NCBI GenBank assembly: GCA_017554605.1
Contig: JAFZIA010000016.1
Span: forward strand, 1-46,366
Reading direction: 5' to 3'
Source: Bacteroidaceae bacterium
Lineage (GTDB): Bacteria > Bacteroidota > Bacteroidia > Bacteroidales > Bacteroidaceae
Length of the DNA stretch: 46,366 nt
Below the pieces are notes generated by a model that was given only the letters and a program-made list of their open reading frames with translations, was not told the origin of the DNA and made no database searches. Below, in pieces: positions 17,396 through 26,077 of the stretch (within the stretch, counting starts at the first letter, position 1; each line of letters opens with the position of its first letter). The translations under genes were made by a program, and so were the position numbers.

Positions 17396-17810
17396 ATAAA
17401 TTCGCACACCTGCCACCCCGACAGAGCGAAGCATAGAAAGGGACCAAAAAAAATGTCGCCACTTACAAGGCTCTTGTATGAACGCGTCTTTACGTATATG
17501 CCTTACCGCATACGCTGTAGAATGTCACCCCTCCAGGGCTATCTTTTCCATACAAACATACAACAGCGCTGTAAGCGCGAGATTATAAAGCATAGTCCGT
17601 GAGGGCTACGAATAGCAATAAAAAAGTCAATTAGCGCCGAAGGTGCGGCATTTTTACAGCGTAGCATCAGGCGAGGGTTTCACCCGCAATAAATTCACTC
17701 ATTTTTACAATATTAAGACAATTTAACACTTTGAAAGAGGTAATTAGACTGCTTCTTTGTACCTTTGCAAAAATTTTTGAAAAACATCAAATCTTAAATA
17801 AAACACACTT
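17396..17810. other. Non-coding region with degenerate repeat-like DNA
   Basis: No gene on either strand. CCACCCCGACAGAGCGAAGC near 17414 resembles the widespread intergenic repeats that contain CCGAGCGAAGC, in degenerate form. A small GCGCC/GGTGC hairpin lies near 17633. The last ~50 bp is the leader of the BspA-like gene. Confidence 0.45.
17760..17767 (+). promoter_or_regulatory. -7 box of the BspA-like gene
   Basis: TACCTTTG, an exact TAnnTTTG match, is 43 bp before the ATG. TTTG at 17730-17733 is upstream but 26 bp away, somewhat longer than the usual spacing. Confidence 0.6.
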
Positions 17811-19706
17811 ATGAAACAGCTAAGAACAGTTCTTGCTGCATTGCTTTTGTTGTGCAGCACAGTTGCTACAGCCCACGACTTTGAGATTGACGGAATCTAC
17901 TACAACATTCTATCCCTGGAAGAGAAGACTGTTGAAGTTACCTTCGAAGGAGATAGGCCTCTAGGTGAGTACCGGGGCAATGTAAGAATCCCAGCAAGCG
18001 TTACATACAAAGGTAGAACCTACAGCGTAACAACAATTGGAGATAACGCGTTCAGTAATTGTTTTATGGACCTTACAGGCATAGAAATCCCCAACAGCGT
18101 AACAACGATTGGAAATGATGCATTCAGCGGCTGCAGCAGCCTTACAAGCATTACTATCCCCAACAGCGTAACAACGATTGGAAGCAACGCATTCTCTTCT
18201 TGCAGCAGCCTTACAGGCATAGAAATACCCAACAGCGTAACAACTATTGTAAGCAACGCATTCTCTTCTTGCAGCAGCCTTACAAGCATATCAGTGGCTG
18301 CAGGAAACACAACATACGACAGCCGCGACAACTGCAATGCTATTATAGAAACTGCAACAAACACACTTATTGCAGGTTGCAAAAATACAGTAATCCCCAG
18401 CAGCGTAACAACTATTGGAAGTGACGCATTCAGAGGCAGCGGCCTTACAAGCATAGAAATACCTAACAGCGTAACAACTATTGGGAACTCAGCGTTCTCT
18501 TCTTGCAGAAGCCTTACAAGCATAGAAATTCCAAACAGCGTAACAACTATTGGGAAATCAGCGTTCTCTTCTTGCACTAGCCTTACAAACATAGAAATTC
18601 CAAACAGCGTAACAACAATTGGAGATTACGCGTTCAACTATTGCACTAGCCTTACAAACATAGAAATACCTAACAGCATAACAACAATTGGAAACAGCGC
18701 ATTCACTTATTGCAGCAGCCTTACAAGTGTTAAAATACCAAATAGCGTAACAACTATTGGAGAAAGTGCGTTCAAATATTGCGAAGGCCTTACAAGCATA
18801 GAAATACCAAATAGCGTAACAACTATTGGAAACTCAGCGTTCTACGAATGCTGGAGCCTTACAAGCATAACAATCCCCAGCAGCGTAACAACTATTGGAG
18901 ACTACACGTTCTACTATTGCAGCAACCTTACAAGCATCACTTCCCTTATCCCCGCCGACAAACTGTTTGTTCCTGGGAACAACACCTTTTCTTATGTACC
19001 CACAAATTGCACACTATACGTCCCCTACGGTGCAAAGGAGACATACGCCGCAACAAATGGCTGGAACAAGTTTACAAATATTGTAGAATTTTCAGTATTC
19101 GACCTCACCGTATCGGCAGCAAAGTACGCCACACTCTATTTGGATTATAACGCCATTATCCCCCAGGGCGTTGAGGTGTACACTGCAAGCACAGTGGACG
19201 GCAACTACCTTATGATGCAAGAGGTAACAGGTACACTGCCCGCAAACACAGGCGTAATTGTGAGAGCCGAGCAAGGCACATACACATTTGAGCGAAGTTC
19301 CGAAGCACCAAGCGCAATTACAGGCAACCTCTTCCGCGGTTCGGTAGAGGACGTATATATCACCCCTGCAAATGAGGCCAGATACTACGTTCTTTCAATG
19401 AAGGACGGTGTTGTTGGAATGTACGAGGACGCGCTCAGCGGCGGTACATTCAAGAACAACGCCAACAAGGCATACTTGGTGTTGGGCGACAAGAGCCTGG
19501 GCATCTACGACGAAGAGGTTGACACCGAGGACCCCGGAATGCAGCTCAGCAACAAATACTACTTCGACTTTGGCGGCACAACAGCAATAGACCCCGTTGT
19601 TACCGAGGTTAACGACAATATCTACTACGACCTTAGCGGCCGTCGCGTTGAGAACCCCACACGTGGCATTTATATTGTTAATGGTAAAAAGAGATTGATA
19701 AAGTAA
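17811..19706 (+). CDS. BspA-like leucine-rich-repeat (LRR_5) surface protein
   Basis: A 631-residue exported protein with a signal peptide cut near residue 21 (TVATA-HDF). Residues ~65-380 hold twelve repeats of mostly 23 residues with the pattern SLTSIEIPNSVTTIGxxAF, the BspA/LRR_5 type that mediates binding to host proteins or other bacteria in known members. A cysteine follows the AF motif in 11 of 12 repeats. A non-repeat island (AAGNTTYDSRDNCNAIIE, about 163-195) interrupts the array after the fourth unit, as is usual in this family. A beta-rich domain (about 420-590) and a short tail, YYDLSGRRVENPTRGIYIVN, resemble C-terminal outer-membrane export/anchoring tails of Bacteroidales surface proteins. 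The gene has its own -7 box and is alone between a non-coding region and a shared terminator. The repeats are also very similar as DNA. Confidence 0.92.
   Translation: MKQLRTVLAALLLLCSTVATAHDFEIDGIYYNILSLEEKTVEVTFEGDRPLGEYRGNVRIPASVTYKGRTYSVTTIGDNAFSNCFMDLTGIEIPNSVTTIGNDAFSGCSSLTSITIPNSVTTIGSNAFSSCSSLTGIEIPNSVTTIVSNAFSSCSSLTSISVAAGNTTYDSRDNCNAIIETATNTLIAGCKNTVIPSSVTTIGSDAFRGSGLTSIEIPNSVTTIGNSAFSSCRSLTSIEIPNSVTTIGKSAFSSCTSLTNIEIPNSVTTIGDYAFNYCTSLTNIEIPNSITTIGNSAFTYCSSLTSVKIPNSVTTIGESAFKYCEGLTSIEIPNSVTTIGNSAFYECWSLTSITIPSSVTTIGDYTFYYCSNLTSITSLIPADKLFVPGNNTFSYVPTNCTLYVPYGAKETYAATNGWNKFTNIVEFSVFDLTVSAAKYATLYLDYNAIIPQGVEVYTASTVDGNYLMMQEVTGTLPANTGVIVRAEQGTYTFERSSEAPSAITGNLFRGSVEDVYITPANEARYYVLSMKDGVVGMYEDALSGGTFKNNANKAYLVLGDKSLGIYDEEVDTEDPGMQLSNKYYFDFGGTTAIDPVVTEVNDNIYYDLSGRRVENPTRGIYIVNGKKRLIK
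18055..18950 (+). repeat. Tandem 69-bp repeats inside the BspA-like gene
   Basis: Units of mostly 69 bp, with the shared string AACAGCGTAACAACTATTGG or close variants, encode the LRR units. The array is broken once by the island at about 18290-18395. The near identity at DNA level would allow unit gain or loss by recombination or slippage without a frameshift. Confidence 0.85.
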
Positions 19707-19726
19707 AAAACTTACTATAACAGATT

Positions 19727-19766
19727 ATCCGCGGGCCTTTTCTTCATCGAAGGGCTCGCGGATTTT
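19727..19766. terminator. Bidirectional terminator between the BspA-like gene and recQ
   Basis: ATCCGCGGGCC (19727-19737) pairs with GGCTCGCGGAT (19753-19763), 11 bp with one G-U pair, with further weak pairing inside. TTTT follows on the plus strand. It lies between two convergent genes, 8 bp from the recQ stop. Confidence 0.75.
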
Positions 19767-19774
19767 CCAATATC

Positions 19775-21676
19775 CTACCCCTTGTTTATACACACTTTAC
19801 CGTCGGATACAGAGATTTTCTCCTCGTCGCACAAACGGCGCAACGCCGCCGACAGGCGCTTGCGTGTCAACGCCAATGTATCCAACTGCGCGGGCGCGCA
19901 CCCTCCTGTCTCCGACAGATGGTTCAAGATACGCGCACAATCGGCCGAAAGTTCATCGGGCGAAGGCTCCGCACCCCGCCTTGCCACACACACATCGCAG
20001 TTTCCGCACTCATCGGCACGCTTCTCGCCAAAATAGGAGAGCAGCATACTGCTGCGGCATTCGCTGCTGCTCATCGCATATTTAAGAATGGAGTCTATGC
20101 GTTCCTGGAACGCTTTACGACGCTCCTCATACACCTCGGGTGCAAAGCGAAGTTCCTCGCCCAGCACCCTGTGGCGGGAAAATGTCACAATGGGACACTT
20201 CTTGGACGGAGCATACTGTATTATCCCCTTTTGGTTAAGCGAGACGAGTATCTCGTAGAGACGGTGGCGCGTGAGCTTGGTTATACGCGCCAGAAAACGC
20301 TCATCGACAAAGACATAATCGGTAAACAGCCCACTGTAGTTACGCAACAATGCAGTAATCACGCTGTCATACTCTTCGGGCAGATTATGTATCTTGTAGA
20401 GGTCGTCGCGCTCTATGATGAAACGCACGCGCGACGCATACTCCATCTCCTCGACATACTCGATGTAGCCCATTCGTGTGAGAATGCGCAGGGCGCTGTC
20501 CGTCTGCAATGTGGGCAAGTGATATTTCCTACAGAAATCGACCAACGAAAATTCGTATGTACAATTGAGACCGTCACCCAAGGCCATTGTGTAGTAGTAG
20601 CAGAGATTATCGTAGACCTCGCGTATGAAAGACTGCTTGGGATAGTTGTCGGCTACACGGCGCGCAACAACAGAGTGGTCGCCCCTGCTGTAGAGCACAA
20701 CGGCATACGAGCGGTTGCCGTCGCGGCCGCCGCGCCCCGCCTCCTGAAAATAGGACTCTATGGAGTTGGGAAGATCCACGTGCACAACAAGGCGCACGTC
20801 GGGCTTGTCTATTCCCATTCCAAAAGCATTTGTAGACACCATCACACGCGACTGTCCGCTCTTCCACAGTTCCTCCTTGCGGTCCTTACTCTCGGGCGAA
20901 AGCCCTGCGTGATAGTACTCGGCTGTAATATCGTTCGCCAACAGGAAGTCGCACACCTCCTTTGTCTTCTTGCGGTTAAGGGTATATATTATGGCAGTTC
21001 CAGGAATACGGTGCAGAATGTGCAGGAGCTCCTGCTGCTTATTCTCGGTGTTGCGCACCACATAGACAAGATTCTTGCGCTCGAAACTCATACTGAAGCA
21101 GTTCGACTCGGCAAAGCCCAACTGCCGCTGTATATCCTCCACAACCTCGGGGGTGGCCGTAGCAGTGAGCGCGAGCACCGGCACTTGCGGGAAGAGTTCG
21201 CGCAGACGTGTGATACGACGATAGGCGGGACGGAAGTCGTGTCCCCACTGCGAGATACAGTGCGCCTCGTCCACGGTTATCATACACACAGGCATCTTGC
21301 ACACCTTGTTTACAAAAATCTCCGACTCTATCCTCTCGGGCGAGATATACAGGAATTTATAGTCGCCGAAGATACAGTTCTCAAGTGCAACGACAACATC
21401 GCTGTGCCTCATTCCGCTGTATATTGCCGCAGCCTTTATTCCACGGCTGCGCAAGTTCGCCACCTGGTCTTTCATAAGCGCAATGAGAGGGGTTACAACA
21501 ATGCACAGTCCCTCACGGGCAAGCGTAGGAACCTGAAAGGTTATACTCTTGCCGCCACCAGTAGGCATAAGACCGAGCGTGTCACGCCCGGTCCCTATGC
21601 TCTCGATAATCTCACGCTGTATGCCACGGAAATCATCGTATCCCCAGTATTTCTTAAGAATTTCCCTGTACTTCAC
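19775..21676 (-). CDS. recQ: ATP-dependent DNA helicase RecQ, Bacteroidota type
   Basis: A 633-residue 3'-5' DNA helicase for recombination and fork repair. Helicase motifs: Walker A MPTGGGKS (residues 37-44), DEAH (136-139), and helicase half two with QEAGRGGRDG. The zinc-binding cluster (SECRSSMLLSYFGE...ECGNCDVC) lies at about 539-563, some 160 residues further on than in E. coli RecQ, with two winged-helix-like stretches between the helicase core and the zinc site and another short one at the C-terminus. No HRDC domain is recognisable. This order is what I expect of a Bacteroidota RecQ subtype. The frame has no ATG upstream, so the start is the GTG at 21676. It lies 50 bp after recJ on the same strand. 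Confidence 0.93.
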   Translation of the reverse strand: MKYREILKKYWGYDDFRGIQREIIESIGTGRDTLGLMPTGGGKSITFQVPTLAREGLCIVVTPLIALMKDQVANLRSRGIKAAAIYSGMRHSDVVVALENCIFGDYKFLYISPERIESEIFVNKVCKMPVCMITVDEAHCISQWGHDFRPAYRRITRLRELFPQVPVLALTATATPEVVEDIQRQLGFAESNCFSMSFERKNLVYVVRNTENKQQELLHILHRIPGTAIIYTLNRKKTKEVCDFLLANDITAEYYHAGLSPESKDRKEELWKSGQSRVMVSTNAFGMGIDKPDVRLVVHVDLPNSIESYFQEAGRGGRDGNRSYAVVLYSRGDHSVVARRVADNYPKQSFIREVYDNLCYYYTMALGDGLNCTYEFSLVDFCRKYHLPTLQTDSALRILTRMGYIEYVEEMEYASRVRFIIERDDLYKIHNLPEEYDSVITALLRNYSGLFTDYVFVDERFLARITKLTRHRLYEILVSLNQKGIIQYAPSKKCPIVTFSRHRVLGEELRFAPEVYEERRKAFQERIDSILKYAMSSSECRSSMLLSYFGEKRADECGNCDVCVARRGAEPSPDELSADCARILNHLSETGGCAPAQLDTLALTRKRLSAALRRLCDEEKISVSDGKVCINKG

Positions 21677-21726
21677 ATTGTAGACTGTTACATCACGTTC
21701 TTTGCGAAGGCAAAAGGGAGAGACGG

Positions 21727-23445
21727 CTATTTCTTCACCCTTATGCTCTCTATCTGCAACTGCACCTCGCCGTGCTTGTATGTATTGTCCTCGAGCGTGT
21801 AGCAGATGTCGAACGACTGCTTCGATTTTATGTAACGCGCCTGCTCGCTCTGGCCAAAGGCGATGCCGTTTATCACCGTGCTCGAGTTATTGTCGACAAG
21901 CTCAAGCTTTATATGCTCCTGCCTGCGGCCCACCACCTTGCTCGTTCCGTAGTCATACACATTGTATGTGCAGAAGACAGGCTTGGGATTATCGGGCCCG
22001 TGCGGTGCAAAGCGCTTGAGGTCGAGGAAGAATTTGCGTGTAATATCCTTGAAATTCAGTTCCGACTCAATCTCTATTATCGGCTCAGTCTGCTCGTGCA
22101 GGATATTCTGCGCCACATACTCCTCGAAGCAACGCGAGAACTCATCGATATTCTCCACCTTGAGCGAGAAGCCCACTGCGTACGTGTGCCCGCCGAAGTT
22201 GTCGAGCAGATGACGGCAGTTCTCTATAGCCTTATACACATCGAAGCCCGTTACCGAGCGTGCCGAACCCGTAGCAATGTCACCCGTGCAGGTTATCACC
22301 ACCGCTGGACGATGGTACACCTCGGTGAGACGCGACGCGACGATGCCGATGACACCCCTGTGCCAATCCTTGTTGAATATAACAATGGCACGCTTCTCGT
22401 CGAAATTCTCGAGCCCTTCGACAATCTTGCCGGCCTCCTCGGTCATACTCTTGTCAAGGTCCTTGCGCGTCTCGTTGAACTCGTTTATCTGCTCGCTCAT
22501 TGCAAGCGCCGCACGCAGGTTATTCTCGATGAGCAGGTCCACCGCCACCTTGCCTTGCCTTATGCGGCCCGACGCGTTTATCCTCGGCCCTATCTTGAAT
22601 ATTATATCGTTTATGCTTATCTCCTTATCGCGCAACCCGCACACCTGAATGATAGCCTTGAGTCCAGTGCTCGCGGCATTGTTGAGCTGCTTGAGTCCGT
22701 GAAAGGCAAGTATGCGGTTCTCGCCCATTATGGGTACAAGGTCCGATGCGATGCTCACAGCCACAAGGTCGAGCAACGAATACAACTGCTCCGAAGGAAT
22801 GTTGTTGTCCATTGCAAACGCCTGCATAAACTTAAAGCCCACGCCGCAGCCCGACAGATGCTGGTAGGGGTATCTGTTGTCCACTCTCTTGGGATTGAGA
22901 ATAGCCACAGCATCGGGCAACTGCTTATCGGGCACGTGGTGGTCGCACACTATAAAGTCAATGCCCAGCGACTTTGCATAGGCTATCTCCTCGACAGCCT
23001 TTATTCCGCAGTCGAGCACTATGACCAGTTTCACACCTGTGGAATGGGCATAATCCACTCCACGCCTCGATATTCCGTAACCGTCCTCTTTCCTGTCGGG
23101 AATATAATAGTCTATGTTCGATGAATACTGCTGCAGGAATTTATACACCAACGCAACAGCAGTTGTTCCATCTACATCATAGTCGCCATACACCAATATT
23201 CGTTCCTTACGTCCAAGGGCCTTGTTGAGGCGCTTCACCGCAATATCCATATCGTTCATAAGGAACGGGTTATGCAGGTTACTGAGTCGGGGACGGAAGA
23301 ACTGTTTGGCATCGGCAACCGAAGTTACACCTCGCGCCACAAGCAAACGGCAAAGAATGGGACTTATGTCCAACTCTTCCGCAAGCCTTTCAGCTTCCTC
23401 TATCTGTTTGTATGTCGGAGGTTGATATTTCCATTTGTGACCCAT
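21727..23445 (-). CDS. recJ: Single-stranded-DNA-specific exonuclease RecJ
   Basis: A 572-residue DHH-family nuclease that digests single-stranded DNA 5'-3' in recombination and mismatch repair. Motif I DYDVDG is at residues 88-93, DCG at about 145-147 and DHH at 168-170. The DHHA1 motif GGHTYAVGFSL is near residue 420. The C-terminal ~100 residues form the usual OB-like domain. Length is normal for the family. The stop is 50 bp before recQ, so both genes probably share a transcript; a functional link is plausible because RecQ unwinding and RecJ digestion work together in the RecF pathway. Confidence 0.95.
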   Translation of the reverse strand: MGHKWKYQPPTYKQIEEAERLAEELDISPILCRLLVARGVTSVADAKQFFRPRLSNLHNPFLMNDMDIAVKRLNKALGRKERILVYGDYDVDGTTAVALVYKFLQQYSSNIDYYIPDRKEDGYGISRRGVDYAHSTGVKLVIVLDCGIKAVEEIAYAKSLGIDFIVCDHHVPDKQLPDAVAILNPKRVDNRYPYQHLSGCGVGFKFMQAFAMDNNIPSEQLYSLLDLVAVSIASDLVPIMGENRILAFHGLKQLNNAASTGLKAIIQVCGLRDKEISINDIIFKIGPRINASGRIRQGKVAVDLLIENNLRAALAMSEQINEFNETRKDLDKSMTEEAGKIVEGLENFDEKRAIVIFNKDWHRGVIGIVASRLTEVYHRPAVVITCTGDIATGSARSVTGFDVYKAIENCRHLLDNFGGHTYAVGFSLKVENIDEFSRCFEEYVAQNILHEQTEPIIEIESELNFKDITRKFFLDLKRFAPHGPDNPKPVFCTYNVYDYGTSKVVGRRQEHIKLELVDNNSSTVINGIAFGQSEQARYIKSKQSFDICYTLEDNTYKHGEVQLQIESIRVKK

Positions 23446-23773
23446 TTATATTATTTTTTTATTTTTGCTTTGCTCGGGGAGACTTCCTATCAAGTCCCGC
23501 TGCGGCAAGGGGCTGACCCATTGCCATATAATTTTACGGCATTATCCTATGCCTTCCTTTAATTATCAGCAGATTACAATCCACGCGCCCTTACATCGGC
23601 CCACACCATCTGCATTATATATCATATACCAATTTGTAAAGTTAAAGAAAAGCATCAAAAAAACCGCCCCGTTTCCCAAAATTTTTGAGAGACGGAGCGA
23701 TTTTTTTTGTTTTTTAATATTTCGGGCTGCCACCTTTTACATACAAGGAAAGCGAAGAGACCCGATTCCCATA
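23446..23773. other. Intergenic region between recJ and the C1 peptidase gene
   Basis: Contains the terminator of the minus-strand peptidase gene (23657-23699) and, nearer recJ, a poly-A/T leader. I find no clear -7 box for recJ and no gene. Confidence 0.5.
23657..23699 (-). terminator. Terminator of the C1 peptidase operon
   Basis: CGCCCCGTTTC (23665-23675) pairs imperfectly with GAGACGGAGCG (23689-23699). On the minus strand the stem is followed by seven T (A-run at 23657-23663); on the plus strand it is followed by eight T, so it may work both ways. Confidence 0.75.
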
Positions 23774-24958
23774 TTACTTCAGGCCAAGCTTCTTTGCAAT
23801 ATGCTTGGGAAGAGCATCTTTGTGAACAACAATGTTCATAGTCTTGTAGCGTGCGAAAGCCTTAGACGCGTACCATATACCATTGTAAGCACCGGCAGCA
23901 CCCCAAGAGTTCTTTACCATATAATACTCCACGCCATTCTTGTCCTTTGCAATACCGAAAATCTGCATACCGTGGTCGTCGGTTGTTTCCCAGTTGTCGT
24001 AAGCAATCTGACGCTCCTCCTGTGTACACCACTTTTCTGTGGGGTTAGGAGTAGTTCTCTTCTCGTCCTCGCTGAGGTTGAGCCACTTTGCCATATCCGA
24101 ACCCTGAAGGTCAGACTTCTTAGAGTTGTCGGGCATAACAGCCTTACCGTCGCGGCCGAAGCCCGACTCGCTCACGTCACTACCCCAAGCAATGGTGTAA
24201 CCCTTCATAATAGCATTGTCGAATACCTCCATAAGCTCGTCGATGGGAAGGTTGTACGACTCGGCCCAACGCCAGTTGTCCTGAATCTCAAGAGCGAATG
24301 AAGAGTAGAAGGGGTGATGAGTGTAAGATGTCAAAGAGACATAGTCGCTTGCATCGAGGCCGAGTGACTGGTAGAACGACTGGGGAGTATACTCCTTGCC
24401 GTTGTATGTAAATGACTCGGGACGCTCGCCAAGATAAATGTCGTGAACAGCCTGGATAGCCTTCTTCCAAAGGGGCTGACCGTCGGGACCAACCTGCAGG
24501 CTGCGGTGCTTGCCCTCGGCAATTGCAGCAACAACAGCATCGCTAACAGCCGAAAGCTCGTTGTGTACGCTGAGCTCCTTGCCGTACATCACGCCGGGAC
24601 GCATCTCAGCCTCGGGAACGAGACCGAAGCGCTCCATACCGTAAAGAACATCGTAGAACGAACCGCCCTGAGAGAAAGATATATCGCCGTGTGTGCGTAC
24701 AGCCTTGTCCGCGCGGTCGAGATAAGTGTTGTGGACGATGAACATCTCCGAGAAGTCATACTCACCCTTGCCCATTCGAATCAGCTCCGACTCGATGAAT
24801 GCAAGTGAAGAGTAGCACCAGCAGGTACCTGCCTGGTTCTGGTTCTTGATGCTTGTAATAGGATTCTCCTTAACAACTGTAAAGTCAGCAGCATTCTCCT
24901 GTGCCACTGCGCCGAAGCCTGCAAATGCAAGCGCAGCCAATAAAAGTGCTTTTTTCAT
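23774..24958 (-). CDS. Exported C1 family cysteine peptidase (bleomycin hydrolase/aminopeptidase C-like)
   Basis: A 394-residue protein with a signal peptide (MKKALLLAALAFAGFGAVAQ), so periplasmic or secreted. The papain-fold catalytic residues are Cys46 in NQAGTCWCYSS, His329 in DDHGMQIFG and Asn350 in VKNSWG. The overall sequence (PITSIKNQNQAGTCW, SEMFIVHNTYLDRADKA, FSQGGSFYDVL, EYYMVKNSWG) fits the PepC/bleomycin-hydrolase branch, which acts as an aminopeptidase. Cytosolic PepC is usually ~440 residues with no signal, so this is the shorter exported Bacteroidales variant. It begins 27 bp after recA on the same strand and probably shares its transcript. It likely trims peptides taken from the environment. 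Confidence 0.9.
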   Translation of the reverse strand: MKKALLLAALAFAGFGAVAQENAADFTVVKENPITSIKNQNQAGTCWCYSSLAFIESELIRMGKGEYDFSEMFIVHNTYLDRADKAVRTHGDISFSQGGSFYDVLYGMERFGLVPEAEMRPGVMYGKELSVHNELSAVSDAVVAAIAEGKHRSLQVGPDGQPLWKKAIQAVHDIYLGERPESFTYNGKEYTPQSFYQSLGLDASDYVSLTSYTHHPFYSSFALEIQDNWRWAESYNLPIDELMEVFDNAIMKGYTIAWGSDVSESGFGRDGKAVMPDNSKKSDLQGSDMAKWLNLSEDEKRTTPNPTEKWCTQEERQIAYDNWETTDDHGMQIFGIAKDKNGVEYYMVKNSWGAAGAYNGIWYASKAFARYKTMNIVVHKDALPKHIAKKLGLK

Positions 24959-24985
24959 AGGATTCTTTGTTATTTAAGTTAATTG

Positions 24986-26041
24986 TTATTCTTCATTAAT
25001 TGCCTCGGGCCCGGCCTCGAACTCAGCACCCTTCATTGCTGCTGCAATCTTTGCCTCGAGTTCTTCTGCAAGCTCGGGATTGTCGGCTATGAGAGCCTTT
25101 GTACGGTCGCGTCCCTGCGCCAGCTTTGTCTCGTTGTAGCTGAAGAACGAACCGCTCTTCTTTATCACTCCATAGGCAACACCAAGGTCGACAATCTCTC
25201 CAATGCGCGAGATACCCTCGCCGAACATAATGTCAAACTCGGCCTTGCGGAAGGGAGGAGCCACCTTGTTCTTTACAACCTTGACACGCACCGAGTTACC
25301 GATTGCGTCCTCGCCATCCTTCAACTGGCTCACGCGACGGATATCGAGTCGTACCGAAGCGTAGAACTTGAGCGCGTTACCTCCGGTTGTAGTCTCGGGA
25401 TTACCGAACATCACGCCAATCTTCTCGCGCAACTGGTTGATGAAGATGCAGGTAGTCTTTGTCTTGCTTATCGCCGAAGTGAGCTTGCGCAACGCCTGTG
25501 ACATAAGACGGGCCTGCAGGCCCACCTTGTTGTCGCCCATCTCGCCCTCAATCTCGGCCTTGGGTGTGAGTGCCGCCACCGAGTCTATGACAATAATGTC
25601 AATCGCCGACGAGCGTATCAACTGCTCGGCAATTTCGAGCGCCTGCTCACCGCAGTCGGGCTGCGAGATGAGGAGGTTGTCAATATCCACCCCCAGCTTC
25701 TGGGCATAGAAACGGTCGAACGCGTGCTCGGCGTCGATGATGGCTGCAATACCGCCCATTCTCTGTGCCTCGGCAATGGCGTGTATTGCAAGAGTGGTCT
25801 TACCCGAAGACTCGGGACCATAAATCTCGATTATACGTCCGCGGGGATAACCGCCCACGCCCAGCGCAGCATTGAGGCCTACCGAACCCGAGGGGATAAC
25901 GTCCACCTCCTCAAAGGTATCGTCGCCCAGCTTCATTATCGAGCCTTTGCCGAAATTCTTCTCTATCTTGTCCATTGCCGCCTGGAGAGCCTTGAGCTTC
26001 TCCGAGGCCGCAACATTTTCCAATTCTGCTTTCTTTGCCAT
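24986..26041 (-). CDS. recA: Recombinase RecA
   Basis: A 351-residue RecA of normal length. Walker A is GPESSGKTT (about residue 74), followed by the other diagnostic RecA motifs ([29 protein letters not shown] and [20 protein letters not shown] in the DNA-binding loop region). It forms filaments on single-stranded DNA for strand exchange and the SOS response. It sits as the middle gene of a tight minus-strand run: 36 bp after the CANSDH-type gene and 27 bp before the exported peptidase. I see no separate promoter or LexA-like dyad in the short gap, so expression probably comes mainly from the promoter near 27360. Confidence 0.98.
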   Translation of the reverse strand: MAKKAELENVAASEKLKALQAAMDKIEKNFGKGSIMKLGDDTFEEVDVIPSGSVGLNAALGVGGYPRGRIIEIYGPESSGKTTLAIHAIAEAQRMGGIAAIIDAEHAFDRFYAQKLGVDIDNLLISQPDCGEQALEIAEQLIRSSAIDIIVIDSVAALTPKAEIEGEMGDNKVGLQARLMSQALRKLTSAISKTKTTCIFINQLREKIGVMFGNPETTTGGNALKFYASVRLDIRRVSQLKDGEDAIGNSVRVKVVKNKVAPPFRKAEFDIMFGEGISRIGEIVDLGVAYGVIKKSGSFFSYNETKLAQGRDRTKALIADNPELAEELEAKIAAAMKGAEFEAGPEAINEE

Positions 26042-26077
26042 TTTTTCTTTTATCGTTTAGTATGTGCAAAAGAATCA

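Noticed and set aside
17376..17810. Small gene or tRNA in the region before the BspA-like gene
   Set aside because: Short frames have no start context or family features, and no tRNA T-loop or cloverleaf can be found.
18055..18950. CRISPR array
   Set aside because: The regular repeats are in-frame coding LRR units with no unique spacers.
19919..21802. Long plus-strand open frame opposite recQ (about 627 codons)
   Set aside because: It lies fully antisense to a clear RecQ helicase, its translation has no recognisable domain, and such frames are common opposite GC-rich Bacteroidales genes.
21772..23124. Plus-strand open frame opposite recJ (about 450 codons)
   Set aside because: Antisense to RecJ, whose motifs are intact; low-complexity translation without family features.
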